Part shown: positions 25,341 to 34,888 of the stretch, in pieces
Layout of the letters: the number at the start of each line of letters is the position of its first letter
Numbering within the stretch: the stretch's first letter is position 1
DNA from: Bin80 sp964503085
GTDB lineage: Bacteria; Bacteroidota; Rhodothermia; Rhodothermales; Bin80
Length of the DNA stretch: 64,000 nt
Assembly: GCA_964503085.1 (NCBI GenBank)
Contig: CAZCYQ010000004.1
Location: 1-64,000 of the forward strand
Direction: 5' to 3'
The notes under the pieces: generated by a model
The model's input: only the letters and a program-made list of their open reading frames with translations
Database searches by the model: none
What the model was told of the DNA's origin: nothing
Made by a program: the position numbers and the translations under genes

Positions 25341-27413
25341 TTATGATTGGTTCTGCGACGAGATTCCGTCCTTGGTTACCGTGTAGAGATCTCCCTGGTA
25401 GGCAATGTTGCGAAGGCTTGCGCTGGGGTCAAACGATGCAAATTGTGGTTTGGCGGTTAATCCGTTAGTGAGAGATGCCCGAAGCCCGAAGATTCCTTCA
25501 AGAATCACCGTCACCCAACTTCCATTTGAAGAACAGGCCCAATCGGTGATGTAGGGAGTATCTGAGGGGGCCTTGCGGGCGCCTCCCTCTTCCAATCTGA
25601 TGACCCCGTCGGCAAAATGTGCCTGCGCAAAAGGCCCTTGGTTTGCACTCCGCGCCAAGCCTTTCAACCAGTTAAAGGCCAGATCTGCTGCGCCAATGCG
25701 ATACAGTCCACGTGCGGTTTCAGATGGCCAGGCCGGATAGGCTCCTGTCCATTGGTGGTCTGGGCGTTCATGAAAGAGTACGTTTTCGTCGGCGGGTGAG
25801 AGGGCATGCATCCAGGTGGCAGTCTGAATTTCCCGCTTGAAAAAATTGACCATTTCTGCTTTTTGTTGCTCAGACAAGTCATCAGGAATAGTATTGAGAA
25901 CCGTCAGCAGGTCATAGCAATGTCTCACTTCGTACATCTTGCCATCAGGGTGTCGCGCTTTCCAATACCCCTTGGTTTCGACATAAAGAGACTGGATCGC
26001 TTCCAATAATCTCTCGGATTCCTGACGAAGCTTATCGCTCTGGACACCTCCTCGCCCTGTGGTCTCCATTAGATCTGCAGCGACCCGCATATTGTGTACA
26101 TTGGCCACATTGAGACTGGCCACTTCGTGTGTATAAGTACTCACACATTCAAGCAGATTGTTGATTCCGCCGTAATCTGCCAGGTTGTTGGCACTCTGAA
26201 AAACTTTCCATTGTTGGGCATAGTCGGTCAGAAAATCTATGACCCGTTTTTTTGTGCCGGCAACTGGTTTTTCAAGCCAGTCTACATCGCCCGTCCAGCG
26301 AGTGTACTCGCGCACCATGCTCACCATCGCAAAATCATTTACTGAATACCAGTTTCCAACCGGTCCTCCGGTCAGGAATTCGGTGCCAAAGTGCTTATGG
26401 GTATCCGTGCACATCCAGTGTTCCAGATACTTTCGCATTACCCCGGGGTCCAGCAGGGCATGCACTTGCATGCTCAGGAAATAATCCCAGATAAAGGTGA
26501 CGGTCTGCCAGTAGCGTGGCATCAGGGTATCATACGTGCGTCCCAATACGGAAAATGGACTGTCTCTCCGGAAATAAATGACGCCGAGTGCGCCCATCCA
26601 GTACAGCTTTCGGATTTCTGTATCGGTGGTATCCAGCTCCGGCAGATGTCCGGCGTACCGGCTGTTACCGGGCGTGTAGATTGCCTTTAATTCGGCGTTC
26701 CAGTTTTCCCGTACGCGATTCAGTTCCCCAGTGACATCACGGATGAGTTTGTCGTAGGTGGAGTGGGCCTCGGGTTCCGATTCTGCTATTGTATTGACAT
26801 AGCTAATCCGCTGCGTTTCCCCGGGATGCAGGTTGAGTACATATCGAAAGCCATTCTTTTTCACGGAGTCGGCCCGAGGGTACATCCCCTGGATTGAAAC
26901 AGCACAGCTCTGTCGTGCACTGAATATTACGGCACCACGCTCATGATCTACGTGGGCCGTATTGTTCGATTCCTGTGGCGGCAGAAATGCAGCCCATCGA
27001 TCTATGGACTTCGTAACCTGACCTTGTACCCTCAAACCTACTTCGATATTTTGTGTCTCGCCACTCCGATTTTCGATAGTAATCTCGGTCACGGCTGCCA
27101 TTTTGTTCAAGGCCAGTGCGGTGACAGCAGTGAAATGGAATCCCTTGTAATTAGCCTCTCGGACAATACGATCCGGGTACCAGGTAAAGGTGACCGGTAT
27201 GCCCAAAGAGGGAAAATGTCTTCCGTCAATCGCAAACGTCCCAGAAACAGTATCGGAAGTTCCGAAGGGAGGAAAATTGAGACAGCGTAAGCCGGTAAGA
27301 TCCACGACCGCCTGAACTACACCGAGAAAATTGGTCAATCCTGGCGGGTTAAAACAATCACCGAAGCGATGTGTCATCGCCGAACTCTTCAGGTCTCCCA
27401 CTTCGGGTATCAT
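25341..27413 (-). CDS. Six-hairpin glycosidase-like protein, copy B
   Basis: A 690-residue cytoplasmic paralog of the 18094-20142 gene, colinear along its whole length. It shares the N-terminal FGDCFNPPGLTNFLG and LRCLNFPPF blocks, the TLMPRYWQT segment and EFLTGGPVGNWYSVND. It also shares NNLLECVSTYTHEVA and the C-terminal DHQWTGAYPAWPSETARGL and KGLARSANQGPFAQAHFA blocks. The invariant blocks hold several Asp, Glu and His residues that could be catalytic, but these cannot be assigned without a structure match. No signal peptide or tail. Two copies in one locus suggest related but different linkages or substrates. Confidence 0.7.
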   Translation of the reverse strand: MIPEVGDLKSSAMTHRFGDCFNPPGLTNFLGVVQAVVDLTGLRCLNFPPFGTSDTVSGTFAIDGRHFPSLGIPVTFTWYPDRIVREANYKGFHFTAVTALALNKMAAVTEITIENRSGETQNIEVGLRVQGQVTKSIDRWAAFLPPQESNNTAHVDHERGAVIFSARQSCAVSIQGMYPRADSVKKNGFRYVLNLHPGETQRISYVNTIAESEPEAHSTYDKLIRDVTGELNRVRENWNAELKAIYTPGNSRYAGHLPELDTTDTEIRKLYWMGALGVIYFRRDSPFSVLGRTYDTLMPRYWQTVTFIWDYFLSMQVHALLDPGVMRKYLEHWMCTDTHKHFGTEFLTGGPVGNWYSVNDFAMVSMVREYTRWTGDVDWLEKPVAGTKKRVIDFLTDYAQQWKVFQSANNLADYGGINNLLECVSTYTHEVASLNVANVHNMRVAADLMETTGRGGVQSDKLRQESERLLEAIQSLYVETKGYWKARHPDGKMYEVRHCYDLLTVLNTIPDDLSEQQKAEMVNFFKREIQTATWMHALSPADENVLFHERPDHQWTGAYPAWPSETARGLYRIGAADLAFNWLKGLARSANQGPFAQAHFADGVIRLEEGGARKAPSDTPYITDWACSSNGSWVTVILEGIFGLRASLTNGLTAKPQFASFDPSASLRNIAYQGDLYTVTKDGISSQNQS

Positions 27414-27460
27414 GTGCGCATGTTCGTGGTTGATATCAGGCGAGTCCGCCTTGAAGCGTG

Positions 27461-27488
27461 GGAATCATAAAGTCTTGCCTGTGATTCC
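27461..27488 (-). other. Hairpin between the DUF4185-type gene and glycosidase copy B
   Basis: GGAATCA (27461-27467) and TGATTCC (27482-27488) are perfect seven-base arms around a 14-base loop in the 94-base gap between two same-strand genes. It may be an mRNA processing or attenuation hairpin that sets the relative expression of the two genes. Confidence 0.35.
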
Positions 27489-27507
27489 AGCGGTTGCCGA
27501 TTCAGCG

Positions 27508-28635
27508 CTATGCCAGTGTTATTTCGATCAGATGAGGAAAATATTCCTCGAACTCAATGTAGGTAATGTACAGGACCCGACCACGGTCTTCCGCCAGTTC
27601 AGGATGTTCTTTGCCCGCGTAAATGAGTCGCGGGTAAGGGATCGGTTTTTCCGGTGGCTTAACAGTCCATAAGGTAGTGGCTTCGCTCCACGGCCCCCAC
27701 GGGTTCGACGCGGTTCGACCTACGATGTCGCCACTCAGCCCCATAGAATGCACGGACAGATATTGCCCCAGATATTCGTTGTATGAAACCGACATCTCAT
27801 TCGGCATACCGGAAAAGATGACGGTGGCAGCATTGACGTCTTTGCTCCATTTTTCGGGATCACCGGTAAAGTATTCGTACCGATCAATATGCCCCATATC
27901 GTCGGGGCTTACCCTTGCAACATAGGCATGATGTCGAAAGTCAGGGGCCTGCAGACTTCCATAAAGATATACCCAATCCTTCTCCAGAAGCACTGCTGCC
28001 GCGAACTGCGGCTGGTCGTTTGGCCAGATAATGGTTGTACCATTATGCTCAATACGTTTGAAAGCCCAGTCTGTATCCGATCCGACTGCCAATCCCGTTC
28101 CTATGATTTCGAATCCCACGGGCAGGGGGTCCCCTCCCTTTTCGAGCATCAGAATTTTCATGAAGAAGAGGTACAGCGTACCATTGAGCTTGCAGCCATG
28201 CATACACCATATCCGATCCTTTTCGGGATCTTCGCCGGGGAGGGAGGGCACCAGTTGCTTGAGTTTGCCGTCAGGATTCAGGATGTAGGAAAAATCGTTC
28301 AGCCCTCCACGGCCAGACCGATCCTTCAGAATCAGCCCGGTATTGGTAATCATCTGGTCGAAGGGGCCCTTACCGCTTAAATCCTGGCCACCAACGGGCT
28401 CGCCAAAAATGTACCACAGGCTTTCTTCTGGTCGTTCGCCGATCAGCGTATCGCCAAAATACCATAGCACACGGCCGTTGCCAAGTGGAATGGAGTAGGC
28501 TCCGTCCTGTCCCACCATGCGGTGGTGGTTATCGACAAACTGTGGCCCCAGGTCCCGGAAAGAAGCAACCTGTAATGCAGCACTACGTCTGGTCATTGCC
28601 TCCGAAGTGGTGGAAACGGCAGATATCGGAATCAA
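27508..28635 (-). CDS. DUF4185-type five-bladed propeller protein
   Basis: A 375-residue protein with the pattern of DUF4185 and related GH43/GH32-like propellers: GNGRVLWYFGDTLIGERP, RIWCMHGCKLNGTLYLFFMK, WVYLYGSLQAPDFRHHAYVARV and MSVSYNEYLGQYLSVHS. No convincing signal peptide is present from the first Met; an inner Met at 28596 (MTRRSAALQVASF) is an alternative start. Relatives are often predicted glycan-active proteins, but enzymatic activity is unproven for DUF4185. It sits between the tail-bearing exported protein and glycosidase copy B within the sugar operon. Confidence 0.7.
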   Translation of the reverse strand: MIPISAVSTTSEAMTRRSAALQVASFRDLGPQFVDNHHRMVGQDGAYSIPLGNGRVLWYFGDTLIGERPEESLWYIFGEPVGGQDLSGKGPFDQMITNTGLILKDRSGRGGLNDFSYILNPDGKLKQLVPSLPGEDPEKDRIWCMHGCKLNGTLYLFFMKILMLEKGGDPLPVGFEIIGTGLAVGSDTDWAFKRIEHNGTTIIWPNDQPQFAAAVLLEKDWVYLYGSLQAPDFRHHAYVARVSPDDMGHIDRYEYFTGDPEKWSKDVNAATVIFSGMPNEMSVSYNEYLGQYLSVHSMGLSGDIVGRTASNPWGPWSEATTLWTVKPPEKPIPYPRLIYAGKEHPELAEDRGRVLYITYIEFEEYFPHLIEITLA

Positions 28636-28681
28636 GCATTCACTGGAACCGCCTGTGGTTCCATATTTCGGGATATGCCTG

Positions 28682-29578
28682 TTACTTGTTCAGTATCATA
28701 CTGCGCGTTTCTGAAAACTCGCCCGCCTCAAGTCGATAGAGATAGATACCACTTGGCAGGTTATCTGCCTCAAACTTAGTCTCGTAGACACCTGGTGACT
28801 TAGTCTCATTAACGAGTTGAGCAACCTCCCGTCCACCTACATCAAAGACGCTCAACCTTACGGGTGTAGCTTCTTCTACAGCGTACCGGATGGTGGTACT
28901 GGGGTTAAAGGGATTGGGGTAGTTCTGCTCGAGCACAAACTGCGAGGGTATGCCCTTTTCAGTCACATCCTCAATCCCCACGCCGCCCATTACGGTGATC
29001 ATGTTGTTCATAGAAGAGTCAGCACCGTTAGTGCCTGTAGTGCCTCCGTCACAATTCATGAACCAGTCGCAGGTGGGAGCATAGGCTTCCTTGGTTACTA
29101 CGTACCCGATCGCAAAATCACCGGTAGTCTGCCCGACCTGCAGTTGCATAGTTGCTTCTGCAATCAGGGTATCCGCATGCAGATAGCCTTCGTCAGAGAT
29201 GGTCCCGATCCACTTCATTCCACTTGGAGCCGGAATTGCTTTTTCTGTGGAGTCAGTCCATTCGGGTGAGACAACAAGGGATCCGCTCCCAACATCGCCA
29301 TTCATATCACTGGCGGTGTACTCAGCCGCAACAAAATCCCAATCTTCCGGCACCAGTACTGAGAAAATCCCTTTCCAGGGTGTGCTACTCTCTCCCACAT
29401 CCTCCTGCGCCACAACGCGCACAGAGATTACCTCTCCCGTGTTTGCCGTCCTGGGCATTTCGATTTCAATGATCAGACAGGCCGACCATATCAGGCATAT
29501 ACACAGGGTCATCGTCCAGAACACCAGACGGTTTCGATTTCTTATGTGGTTCGGAGTGTTTGGTATGGATTGTCTCAT
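28682..29578 (-). CDS. Exported protein with T9SS type A sorting tail
   Basis: A 298-residue protein. A hydrophobic N-terminal segment (LVFWTMTLCICLIWSACLII) serves as export signal; it might be a lipoprotein signal, but the lipobox is poor. The middle part is beta-rich (VISVRVVAQEDVG, IFSVLVPEDWDFVAAEYTA) and includes CDWFMNCDGG with paired Cys. The last about 80 residues are a classic sorting tail: PSQFVLEQNYPNPFNPSTTI, then VRLSVFDVGGREVAQLV, and finally LPSGIYLYRLEAGEFSETR. It is probably moved across the outer membrane by the type IX system. Function of the mature part is not recognised; a carbohydrate-binding role would fit its place in the operon. Confidence 0.75.
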   Translation of the reverse strand: MRQSIPNTPNHIRNRNRLVFWTMTLCICLIWSACLIIEIEMPRTANTGEVISVRVVAQEDVGESSTPWKGIFSVLVPEDWDFVAAEYTASDMNGDVGSGSLVVSPEWTDSTEKAIPAPSGMKWIGTISDEGYLHADTLIAEATMQLQVGQTTGDFAIGYVVTKEAYAPTCDWFMNCDGGTTGTNGADSSMNNMITVMGGVGIEDVTEKGIPSQFVLEQNYPNPFNPSTTIRYAVEEATPVRLSVFDVGGREVAQLVNETKSPGVYETKFEADNLPSGIYLYRLEAGEFSETRSMILNK

Positions 29579-29642
29579 GAGAGTCTGTTATGAAGGTTGT
29601 TGGATAGTGTGCCTATTGCTTGAACGATATCCGCGGGATTGG

Positions 29643-32600
29643 CTATCTCGGGGGTAGTTTGAATCCAAGGGTCTGGATTATCCCGGGTGCCAACGTTACG
29701 CGGGCAAGGTTCTCGCCAGCGTCATAAGATACGCTGTTTTCTCCTATATAAGGGAGAGTCGTTCCACTTTGAATATCAAACAGGGATGAAAAAATCTGGG
29801 CTTCAGCGGATGTTTCAGGATCCATATTCATCAAGCGCAACAAAACACCGCTCCGGTCGCTCATGGGTTTCAAGGATAAAAGAACTACCTGATGCCCGTC
29901 AACCGTTACAAAGCTTTCCTGTGCGGGCATGGAGCGCAGCCAAGTGTAACGTGTTGCTGGTGGAGTATTTATTTCCCATCCAAACCGGCTCGTAGTTGCG
30001 GGTCGAAAGTCTATTTCATCGGAGGTAAAACTGAACCGGAAGTCGAGCGTGCCCTCATTTGGCTCCCACCGGTTCCAGTTTTCCGGGAAGTTGTTAACGA
30101 GATTGGCGTAGATGGTGATCCCATCTCCAGAAGCTTCTTTGCGCAGCCGCACAACCCGGCTGTCAATGGCAGCCCAACTTATTGTTTGTGCGCCGTTGTG
30201 GATCGCGATGCTACGTCGCGGAGCGAACGCGTCGTGCTCAATACCGGGAAAGCGGTCCGTTTCAGCGTCCAGGAAGCCTCCGAGCACCTCTACTGCCGCC
30301 TTCTGATTTGATATCGTAAATGGAAATGCCACACTGTAGTCCTCAACGTCCGAAGGAGAGGTCAGCAGTTCCAGATTAATCGTATGCTGTACGTCCACGC
30401 GATCCAGATTTTCCCAGAGTACGTATTCAGACTGTGCGAATAAGTGATCCTCACGCTCGGTTACAAGCACCAGTCGGGCCGGACGTTCATCACGAACATA
30501 CATTTTTACCTCGTCGACATCCATAGTCTCAAAAGAAAGTGAGAACAGGGAATCGGCTCTTAAAGGGCGGCCAAAGGTTGATTGTTCGTCATTATCAATC
30601 AAAGTCTCACCACTCTCAAGATCAACGATAGATGTAATGTGCCCAGTTTGGCAGTTCCCATCAATTCGATAATAGGTGTTTGCAATGGTGCAATCATGTG
30701 TCTGGAGAGCTTCACCAGGATCTGATTGAGGGTGGGTCCTTCGTTCCAGTCGAACTTTTTTGTAGCCCATCGGAGGTAGATCACGGGCTACGAAGCGCAG
30801 CGTGTAGCCACCGTAGTGACTGGGGATCTCCATTTGTGAGTTCAGGTCAATCACACGGTACTGATGGGTATTTTCGCGCGGAAACTCAACCTCAACCGGT
30901 GCATCACGAGACCAGTTCAGTGCGTTGAACACGTATAGGCCTTCACCTTCAAAACTTTCCTCGCGTGCAGAAAGCCGGTACGTTGCGCGTTCCAGAACTT
31001 CCGTGGTGGCCAGCAGGGCATCTTGCACATACTGCTCCCGGTAGGCCATCGTTGTCAGGTTATCCTTGGGTGATCCATAACCATACTCAAGTCCGCTACC
31101 CTGGCCGCTGTAATGAAGTAGATTATCGTAACCAGAGTCAATGATTTCGGAGAGGGGATCATGTTTCTGGTCCAGCAGCCATGATAGTGTGGACATTTTT
31201 TCAGCAGTGGGCAGGTGGTGCTGTACCCATCTCTGACGTACCATTCGGGCAGGCTCTCCCTGATAGAGCACATCCCAGGTAGATGTCCAGTCGCCCTTCA
31301 GCGTGGGAAGGCTGTCATAGCGCGCCTGAAATGCTTCGGCAAAAGCGTCAAGGTTGCTGATTTTTATTCGAGGGTACGCGTATTCCGCATTCCAGGCTTT
31401 CGCAGTGGCAGGGGCGTTGAGGGGGATGCCGCCATTGTCGCCAAAAGTGTGAACAGCGAGGATCAAATGATACGGGTATCCTTGCGCCTGTAGTCGGTGA
31501 AGTCGTTCCCAAAGACGAAGAGGCACTGCATCGACACCTTTCTCCAACCCCAAGGTCTGTCCCTCATTGTAGGCCTCAGTGCGATAGGTGAGGACTCGTC
31601 CGCTCCCGACGCCTTGCCAGTAAAACACTTTGGGCAGGTTGCGCTGCATTCTGTAGTCATTATAAACTTCGTTGATTCCCGTTGCCAGGAAAGAGATGCC
31701 TTCATTTTCCAGCACTTGCGGTATGAACCAGGAAAGGCCAGGCACATCGTTGTAAATAGCTGTCCTGAACTCCAAAGCGTACTGGCGTGCGTAGGTGTGC
31801 GCTATGTCAAACGAACGAATCATTTCCTCTGCGCTGATCCATCCCGTGAATGGGTTTGTGTAGATGGGCGAGACAGCAATCCGTCCCGTTTTCACAAATG
31901 TCATCAATCGATCAAACTTTTCAGGCGATCGGGCCCGTCTGTATTGTTCAAGCTGCCATGCAGTTTCGACAGTCCATGCGAAGGAGGAATCCTGTTCAAG
32001 CCGGGCCAGTACATCGTCCAATGTGCGCAGATGTCGTTCTTTGACGACGGGTTGTGTATTTGTGTAACCGATGTCGGTGTGCGACATCATGGCCAAGTGA
32101 ATTTCATAATGCGGTTGTGGGTGAAGCACCGTTTCCCAGCTCAAGGTGTCTGCTCCGAAGGCTACGCTGACATGTGCCGCCGTTTCGGCCGTGATTGCTG
32201 GTAGGTATACGATATGACGGCTCTCTCCAAAAGGAATTCTTTCCAGCGCGGCCGTGTGCTCTGCAGATGCCGTTCTGATGTGCACTGTTCCTGCTTGCTG
32301 CTCCTGTGACAAAGAGGAAATAACGAGATCAAAGCGCTGCTGAAGTCCTTCCGGGGATTCCTTGAAAAAGAATGTCGAAATGAGCTCAGCACTGTTTTTT
32401 TCGGCTCCGGTCTTGACCACCACACGTATGTCTTGCGCGGGAATCAAATCTGGACCAAGCAGCCTTGCATAGAACCCCCATTCAAAACGGAGCGCTCCAA
32501 AAAAGTCGGGCGCTTCATTACGGTGTGTCTGTCCCACTTTGATCAATAGTGTATTTCTCCCGGAGTGCAAGCGCAGAGGAACGGTATCAGTGTCGGGATC

Positions 32601-33125
32601 TGCGTTACGGTCATGTGTGCTGGTGTGCACGGTTTCTCCATTCAGTAGGACTTTGAGGCTGCTGTTACTGCCAACCTTGAGGATGACTTCTTGCTCATCC
32701 GGACTGTCAATGTAGGAGAAGGCATAGCCCGTTTTGGCTTTCCATATTTTCTCCGGGCCGCTGTCGGGATGGACCCATCCCATTGAAGCATTGAAATCAA
32801 CGAAGCCGTCTGGGCTAGTGTGGAATGGTTTCCATGTTACTTCCCCATCTTCAACCAGCGCGGTTGGTTCGGTTTTCCCCATTGTGGGTGAGATCGTAGC
32901 TTCACCAATAACGTCTGCATCAACGGCTTGTCCAAACCCAACAAGGGGTTGCTCGAATGGTCCGGCTACCAGCCATGCAGGAATGAATCCTTCTTCGGTT
33001 AAGCCAAAAGAGACGCTGTCCTGATCAGATACTGAGGGAGCGACAGCTTCGTTTGGTCCGATCTGCCCGGCACCTAATACCAGGCCAAGGACCAACAGGA
33101 AATAAACGGTACGAGATTGGATCAT
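29643..33125 (-). CDS. Exported GH38-type glycoside hydrolase (alpha-mannosidase family), no sorting tail
   Basis: A 1160-residue enzyme from the chosen ATG, which gives a clean signal peptide (MIQSRTVYFLLVLGLVLGA); the frame is open further upstream but overlaps the permease gene. Residues about 110-230 look like a galactose-binding-type beta-sandwich (SPDEQEVILKVGSNSSLKVLLNG). The catalytic domain has the zinc site HTDIG at 349-353 and the likely nucleophile Asp460 in AIYNDVPGLSWF, then a HTFGDNGG segment. The last 500 residues match the GH38 C-terminal beta domains. It lies 8 bases after the ABC permease gene. It is probably periplasmic or surface exposed, releasing the terminal sugar that the importer takes up; sugar specificity is inferred from the family. 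Confidence 0.83.
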   Translation of the reverse strand: MIQSRTVYFLLVLGLVLGAGQIGPNEAVAPSVSDQDSVSFGLTEEGFIPAWLVAGPFEQPLVGFGQAVDADVIGEATISPTMGKTEPTALVEDGEVTWKPFHTSPDGFVDFNASMGWVHPDSGPEKIWKAKTGYAFSYIDSPDEQEVILKVGSNSSLKVLLNGETVHTSTHDRNADPDTDTVPLRLHSGRNTLLIKVGQTHRNEAPDFFGALRFEWGFYARLLGPDLIPAQDIRVVVKTGAEKNSAELISTFFFKESPEGLQQRFDLVISSLSQEQQAGTVHIRTASAEHTAALERIPFGESRHIVYLPAITAETAAHVSVAFGADTLSWETVLHPQPHYEIHLAMMSHTDIGYTNTQPVVKERHLRTLDDVLARLEQDSSFAWTVETAWQLEQYRRARSPEKFDRLMTFVKTGRIAVSPIYTNPFTGWISAEEMIRSFDIAHTYARQYALEFRTAIYNDVPGLSWFIPQVLENEGISFLATGINEVYNDYRMQRNLPKVFYWQGVGSGRVLTYRTEAYNEGQTLGLEKGVDAVPLRLWERLHRLQAQGYPYHLILAVHTFGDNGGIPLNAPATAKAWNAEYAYPRIKISNLDAFAEAFQARYDSLPTLKGDWTSTWDVLYQGEPARMVRQRWVQHHLPTAEKMSTLSWLLDQKHDPLSEIIDSGYDNLLHYSGQGSGLEYGYGSPKDNLTTMAYREQYVQDALLATTEVLERATYRLSAREESFEGEGLYVFNALNWSRDAPVEVEFPRENTHQYRVIDLNSQMEIPSHYGGYTLRFVARDLPPMGYKKVRLERRTHPQSDPGEALQTHDCTIANTYYRIDGNCQTGHITSIVDLESGETLIDNDEQSTFGRPLRADSLFSLSFETMDVDEVKMYVRDERPARLVLVTEREDHLFAQSEYVLWENLDRVDVQHTINLELLTSPSDVEDYSVAFPFTISNQKAAVEVLGGFLDAETDRFPGIEHDAFAPRRSIAIHNGAQTISWAAIDSRVVRLRKEASGDGITIYANLVNNFPENWNRWEPNEGTLDFRFSFTSDEIDFRPATTSRFGWEINTPPATRYTWLRSMPAQESFVTVDGHQVVLLSLKPMSDRSGVLLRLMNMDPETSAEAQIFSSLFDIQSGTTLPYIGENSVSYDAGENLARVTLAPGIIQTLGFKLPPR

Positions 33126-33133
33126 TTCGGTTA

Positions 33134-33979
33134 TTATTCTTTCATCCCGCTCATGGCGAATCCTTTTATAAAGTATCGTTGAAAGAAAAAGAAGATGGCT
33201 ACCATAGGGATCATCATGATGATGGATGCCGCCATCAAGATACCCCACTCCGTCTGATGCTGTCCCACAAAAAGTGCAAGTCCTAGAGCCAGCGTATTCT
33301 TGGCTTGATCAGAAAGATAGATCAGTGGCCCAAGAAAATCGTTCCATGTAAACATGAACGTGAGAATGGCCACCGTGATCAAAGCGGGGCGGGCCAGCGG
33401 CATTGCGATCTTCCAGTAAATATGCCACTCGGACAAGCCATCAATCCGTGCCGCATCAAAAAGCTCTCGGGGGATGGTCAGAAAAAACTGGCGAAGCAGG
33501 AAAATGTTGAAGGCACCGCCCCCTAGAAAGGCCGGGACAATCAGAGGCTTGTAGGTATTGAGCCAGTGTAATTCCTTAAAGATCACGAATAGCGGGATCA
33601 TGATGACATGCAACGGCAGCATCATCGTAGCAATCACGAAAATGAAGATTTTATCTCGTCCAGGCCAGCGGAGACAGGCAAACGCGTAGGCGACTAGTGA
33701 ACTTGAAAAAACGGTTCCTATGATCGTCAGAACGGTGATAAATGTCGTGTTCCGCAAGTATGCCAAAAAGGGCATGCGGTCAAATACCTCCGCGTAGTTT
33801 TCCCAGTGGATCTCTTTCGGAATCCAGGTCGGCGGGATGGTGAATATCTCTTCGTTGCCTTTGAGTGATGCCGAAAGCATCCAAATTAGAGGGATGATCA
33901 GCACAGCAGCGATTGCAACCAGTACCAAGTAAATGGTTGCTTTCTTCAGCAGTGTTCTGTTGCTGGAGAGTCTGATCAT
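33134..33979 (-). CDS. Sugar ABC transporter permease, MalG/AraQ type
   Basis: Inner-membrane subunit of a carbohydrate ABC importer. The 281-residue form starting at 33979 (MIRLSSNRTLLKKATIYLVL) is preferred because its ATG overlaps the stop of the partner permease (ATGA). The six helices and the ATPase-contacting EAA loop (DAARIDGLSEWHIYWKIAMPLARPAL) are clear, as is the C-terminal YFIKGFAMSGMKE typical of MalG-type permeases. The GH38 gene follows after 8 bases. The cognate ATPase is not encoded in this window and is presumably a shared one encoded elsewhere. Confidence 0.92.
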   Translation of the reverse strand: MIRLSSNRTLLKKATIYLVLVAIAAVLIIPLIWMLSASLKGNEEIFTIPPTWIPKEIHWENYAEVFDRMPFLAYLRNTTFITVLTIIGTVFSSSLVAYAFACLRWPGRDKIFIFVIATMMLPLHVIMIPLFVIFKELHWLNTYKPLIVPAFLGGGAFNIFLLRQFFLTIPRELFDAARIDGLSEWHIYWKIAMPLARPALITVAILTFMFTWNDFLGPLIYLSDQAKNTLALGLALFVGQHQTEWGILMAASIIMMIPMVAIFFFFQRYFIKGFAMSGMKE

Positions 33980-34884
33980 TCGGGTGCTCCACCGGTGTAG
34001 TGCACCCAACGTTTGCCAAGCTTGAACTGGAGCATTGTGACCGCCAGTGTAATGACGAGCAGGATCCAGGCCATTGCCGAGGCATATCCCATTTCGTAAT
34101 CGTCAAAGGCTTTGAAATAGAGGTACAGGTTGTAGAAAAGAGTGGAATCAAGTGGTCCGCCCTTCGTCATTACGTAAGCTTCGGTAAAGACCTGGAAAGA
34201 GAAGATGATTTCCAGGACGCTCCACAGAAAAATGACAGGTGAGAGCATCGGTACCGTTACGTGCCAAAATCGCGCCCACCAGCCTCCTCCGTCAATCTCA
34301 ACCGATTCGTACAGGGATGAGGGAATCCCTTGCAGGGCGGCAATAAAGACGATCATCCGTGCTCCACCGACGCCCCATAGACTCATGAGTGCAATTCCGG
34401 GTTTCGACCACGCAGTGCTTTGAAGCCACAGTGGACCAGGCAATCCAATCCACCCAAGCGCGGTATTGACGAGTCCTATCTGGGGGTTAAACATCCACAT
34501 CCAGATCACCGACAGCACAACACCGGTGACGATTGACGGGAGAAAGTAGACTGTGCGAAAGAATTTGATCCCTCGCACGGCCTGATTTGCAAGGACGGCC
34601 AGTATCAGGGATCCGCCTATAGCCAATGGAACACGAAGGATCGTGTAGACGAGTGTGTTCCAAATGGAGATACCAAAGTAGGGGTCTTCAAAGAGCAACT
34701 CTCGATAATTTTCCAGACCGATATACTGTGGTATGCGCAGCACATCGTACTGGCATAGACTGTAGTAGAGCGACATACCAATCGGATACAGCCCAAACAC
34801 CAGAAACCCTACTGCCCACGGAGACAGGAAGGCATACCCGGTCAGGGTCTCTTTTAGTCGGAGGGAGTTGGGTTTGATTTCAAT
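33976..34884 (-). CDS. Sugar ABC transporter permease, MalF/UgpA type, with non-standard start
   Basis: Partner permease of the importer, with about six helices and the EAA loop (ESVEIDGGGWWARFWHVTVPMLSP). The only standard start, a GTG at 34800, would remove half of the first helix. The frame upstream still encodes family-like sequence (LKETLTGYAFLSPWAVGFLV) back to a stop at 34894-34896, yet contains no ATG, GTG or TTG. The most plausible true start is the ATT at 34882-34884, 4 bases past the binding-protein stop, read by translational coupling; CTG at 34843-34845 is an alternative. If the GTG is used instead the protein is 274 residues. Function as a sugar permease is otherwise typical. 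Confidence 0.8.
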   Translation of the reverse strand: MEIKPNSLRLKETLTGYAFLSPWAVGFLVFGLYPIGMSLYYSLCQYDVLRIPQYIGLENYRELLFEDPYFGISIWNTLVYTILRVPLAIGGSLILAVLANQAVRGIKFFRTVYFLPSIVTGVVLSVIWMWMFNPQIGLVNTALGWIGLPGPLWLQSTAWSKPGIALMSLWGVGGARMIVFIAALQGIPSSLYESVEIDGGGWWARFWHVTVPMLSPVIFLWSVLEIIFSFQVFTEAYVMTKGGPLDSTLFYNLYLYFKAFDDYEMGYASAMAWILLVITLAVTMLQFKLGKRWVHYTGGAPE

Positions 34885-34888
34885 CGGA

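Noticed and set aside
31497..32204. 235-codon plus-strand frame inside the first GH38 gene
   Set aside because: It is antisense to a clear enzyme gene, has no family motifs, and shows the uneven composition of a shadow frame.
34801..34888. Treating the MalF-type permease as a pseudogene
   Set aside because: The rest of the frame is intact and its downstream partner is coupled to it, so a non-standard start is more likely than loss of function.
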